Assembly (NCBI GenBank): GCA_020723225.1 | Contig: DYJG01000217.1 | Coordinates: 383-5,486 of the forward strand | Length of the DNA: 5,104 bases | From: Desulfobacca acetoxidans | GTDB taxonomy: Bacteria; Desulfobacterota; Desulfobaccia; Desulfobaccales; 0-14-0-80-60-11 | Reading direction: 5' to 3' | Shown here: piece after piece, positions 4,937-5,104 of the stretch | Layout: every line of letters starts with the position of its first letter | Numbering within the stretch: the stretch's first letter is position 1 | Notes under the pieces: model-generated | What the model saw: only the letters and a program-made list of their open reading frames with translations | The model's database searches: none | What the model was told of the DNA's origin: nothing | Made by a program: the position numbers and the translations under genes

Positions 4937-4950
4937 AAAACGGAAAACGG
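4937..4950. repeat. Heptad repeat, AAAACGG-type, right copy
   Basis: Two exact AAAACGG units (4937-4943, 4944-4950), three bases from the stop codon of the GGDEF gene. They share 13 consecutive bases with the left copy at 4292-4304, in the same orientation. Confidence 0.65.
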
Positions 4951-4953
4951 TCC

Positions 4954-5104
4954 TTAATCCACCGGGGCCGGCGCCAGGTCCCGGCCCACCATGATGCCGT
5001 CCTTGCCCCGGCGTTTGCTGCGGAACATGGCCTGGTCGGCGATTTTCAGCAGCGTCTCCCGGTCCTGGGCGTCCTGGGGCAGGGTGGCCACGCCGTAGCT
5101 GGCG
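4954..5104 (-). CDS. GGDEF-domain protein (diguanylate cyclase-like), C-terminal fragment
   Basis: Only the last 49 residues and the TAA stop (4956-4954) are inside the window; the gene continues beyond the right edge. The visible part reads ASYGVATLPQD, then ETLLKIADQAMFRSKRRGKD. This is the usual end of a GGDEF domain: the S-GVA strand, then the AD-AMY-AK helix with Phe in place of the common Tyr, then a GKD/GRN-type turn. A short tail of about 13 residues follows the domain. The GGDEF signature itself and the I-site lie outside the window, so cyclase activity cannot be judged. If active it would make cyclic di-GMP, the substrate expected for the HD-GYP protein about 2.9 kb downstream. The gene is separated from kdsD by the 740-base repeat-rich gap. 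Confidence 0.8.
   Translation of the reverse strand, partial: ASYGVATLPQDAQDRETLLKIADQAMFRSKRRGKDGIMVGRDLAPAPVD

Overview
The window is GC-rich in its genes. All five complete protein-coding genes, one partial gene and one gene remnant lie on the minus strand, so transcription runs right to left. The gene mix fits a Gram-negative, anaerobic or respiratory bacterium: arabinose-5-phosphate isomerase for LPS Kdo synthesis, an outer-membrane-type lipoprotein, a periplasmic monohaem cytochrome c, and HD-GYP and GGDEF signalling proteins. The gene style and the AT-rich word repeats between genes remind me of Desulfobacterota such as Syntrophobacterales or Desulfobacca, but that is an impression, not a demonstrated assignment.

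Layout in the direction of transcription: (1) 5104-4954, the C-terminal end of a GGDEF protein cut by the window edge. (2) 4953-4214, a 740-base AT-rich gap. It holds a remnant of a 23S-rRNA-intervening-sequence-type four-helix-bundle gene with two frameshifts, bounded by 48-base inverted repeats (40 of 48 positions match) and, further out, by short direct repeats. (3) 4213-3233, kdsD (SIS domain plus two CBS domains), with its catalytic residues intact. (4) 3232-3087, a gap filled almost entirely by a 122-base element whose ends are 24-base inverted repeats built of 7-base units. (5) 3086-40, a tight four-gene cluster: a DapA/NAL-superfamily protein that lacks the family's catalytic lysine and tyrosine, a DUF3391-like plus HD-GYP protein, a TPR lipoprotein (8-base overlap) and a small cytochrome c with a TTG start (4-base overlap). 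(6) 39-1, an 8-base-period repeat.

The two points of greatest interest are these. First, every spacer longer than about 30 bases carries a degenerate tandem repeat of period 7 or 8. There are five unrelated unit sequences, and two of them are arranged as inverted arms around a core. Second, the compact cluster joins a probable pseudoenzyme, a predicted c-di-GMP phosphodiesterase, a lipoprotein and a cytochrome. Its shared function is unknown. No rRNA, tRNA, CRISPR array or convincing intrinsic terminator was seen.
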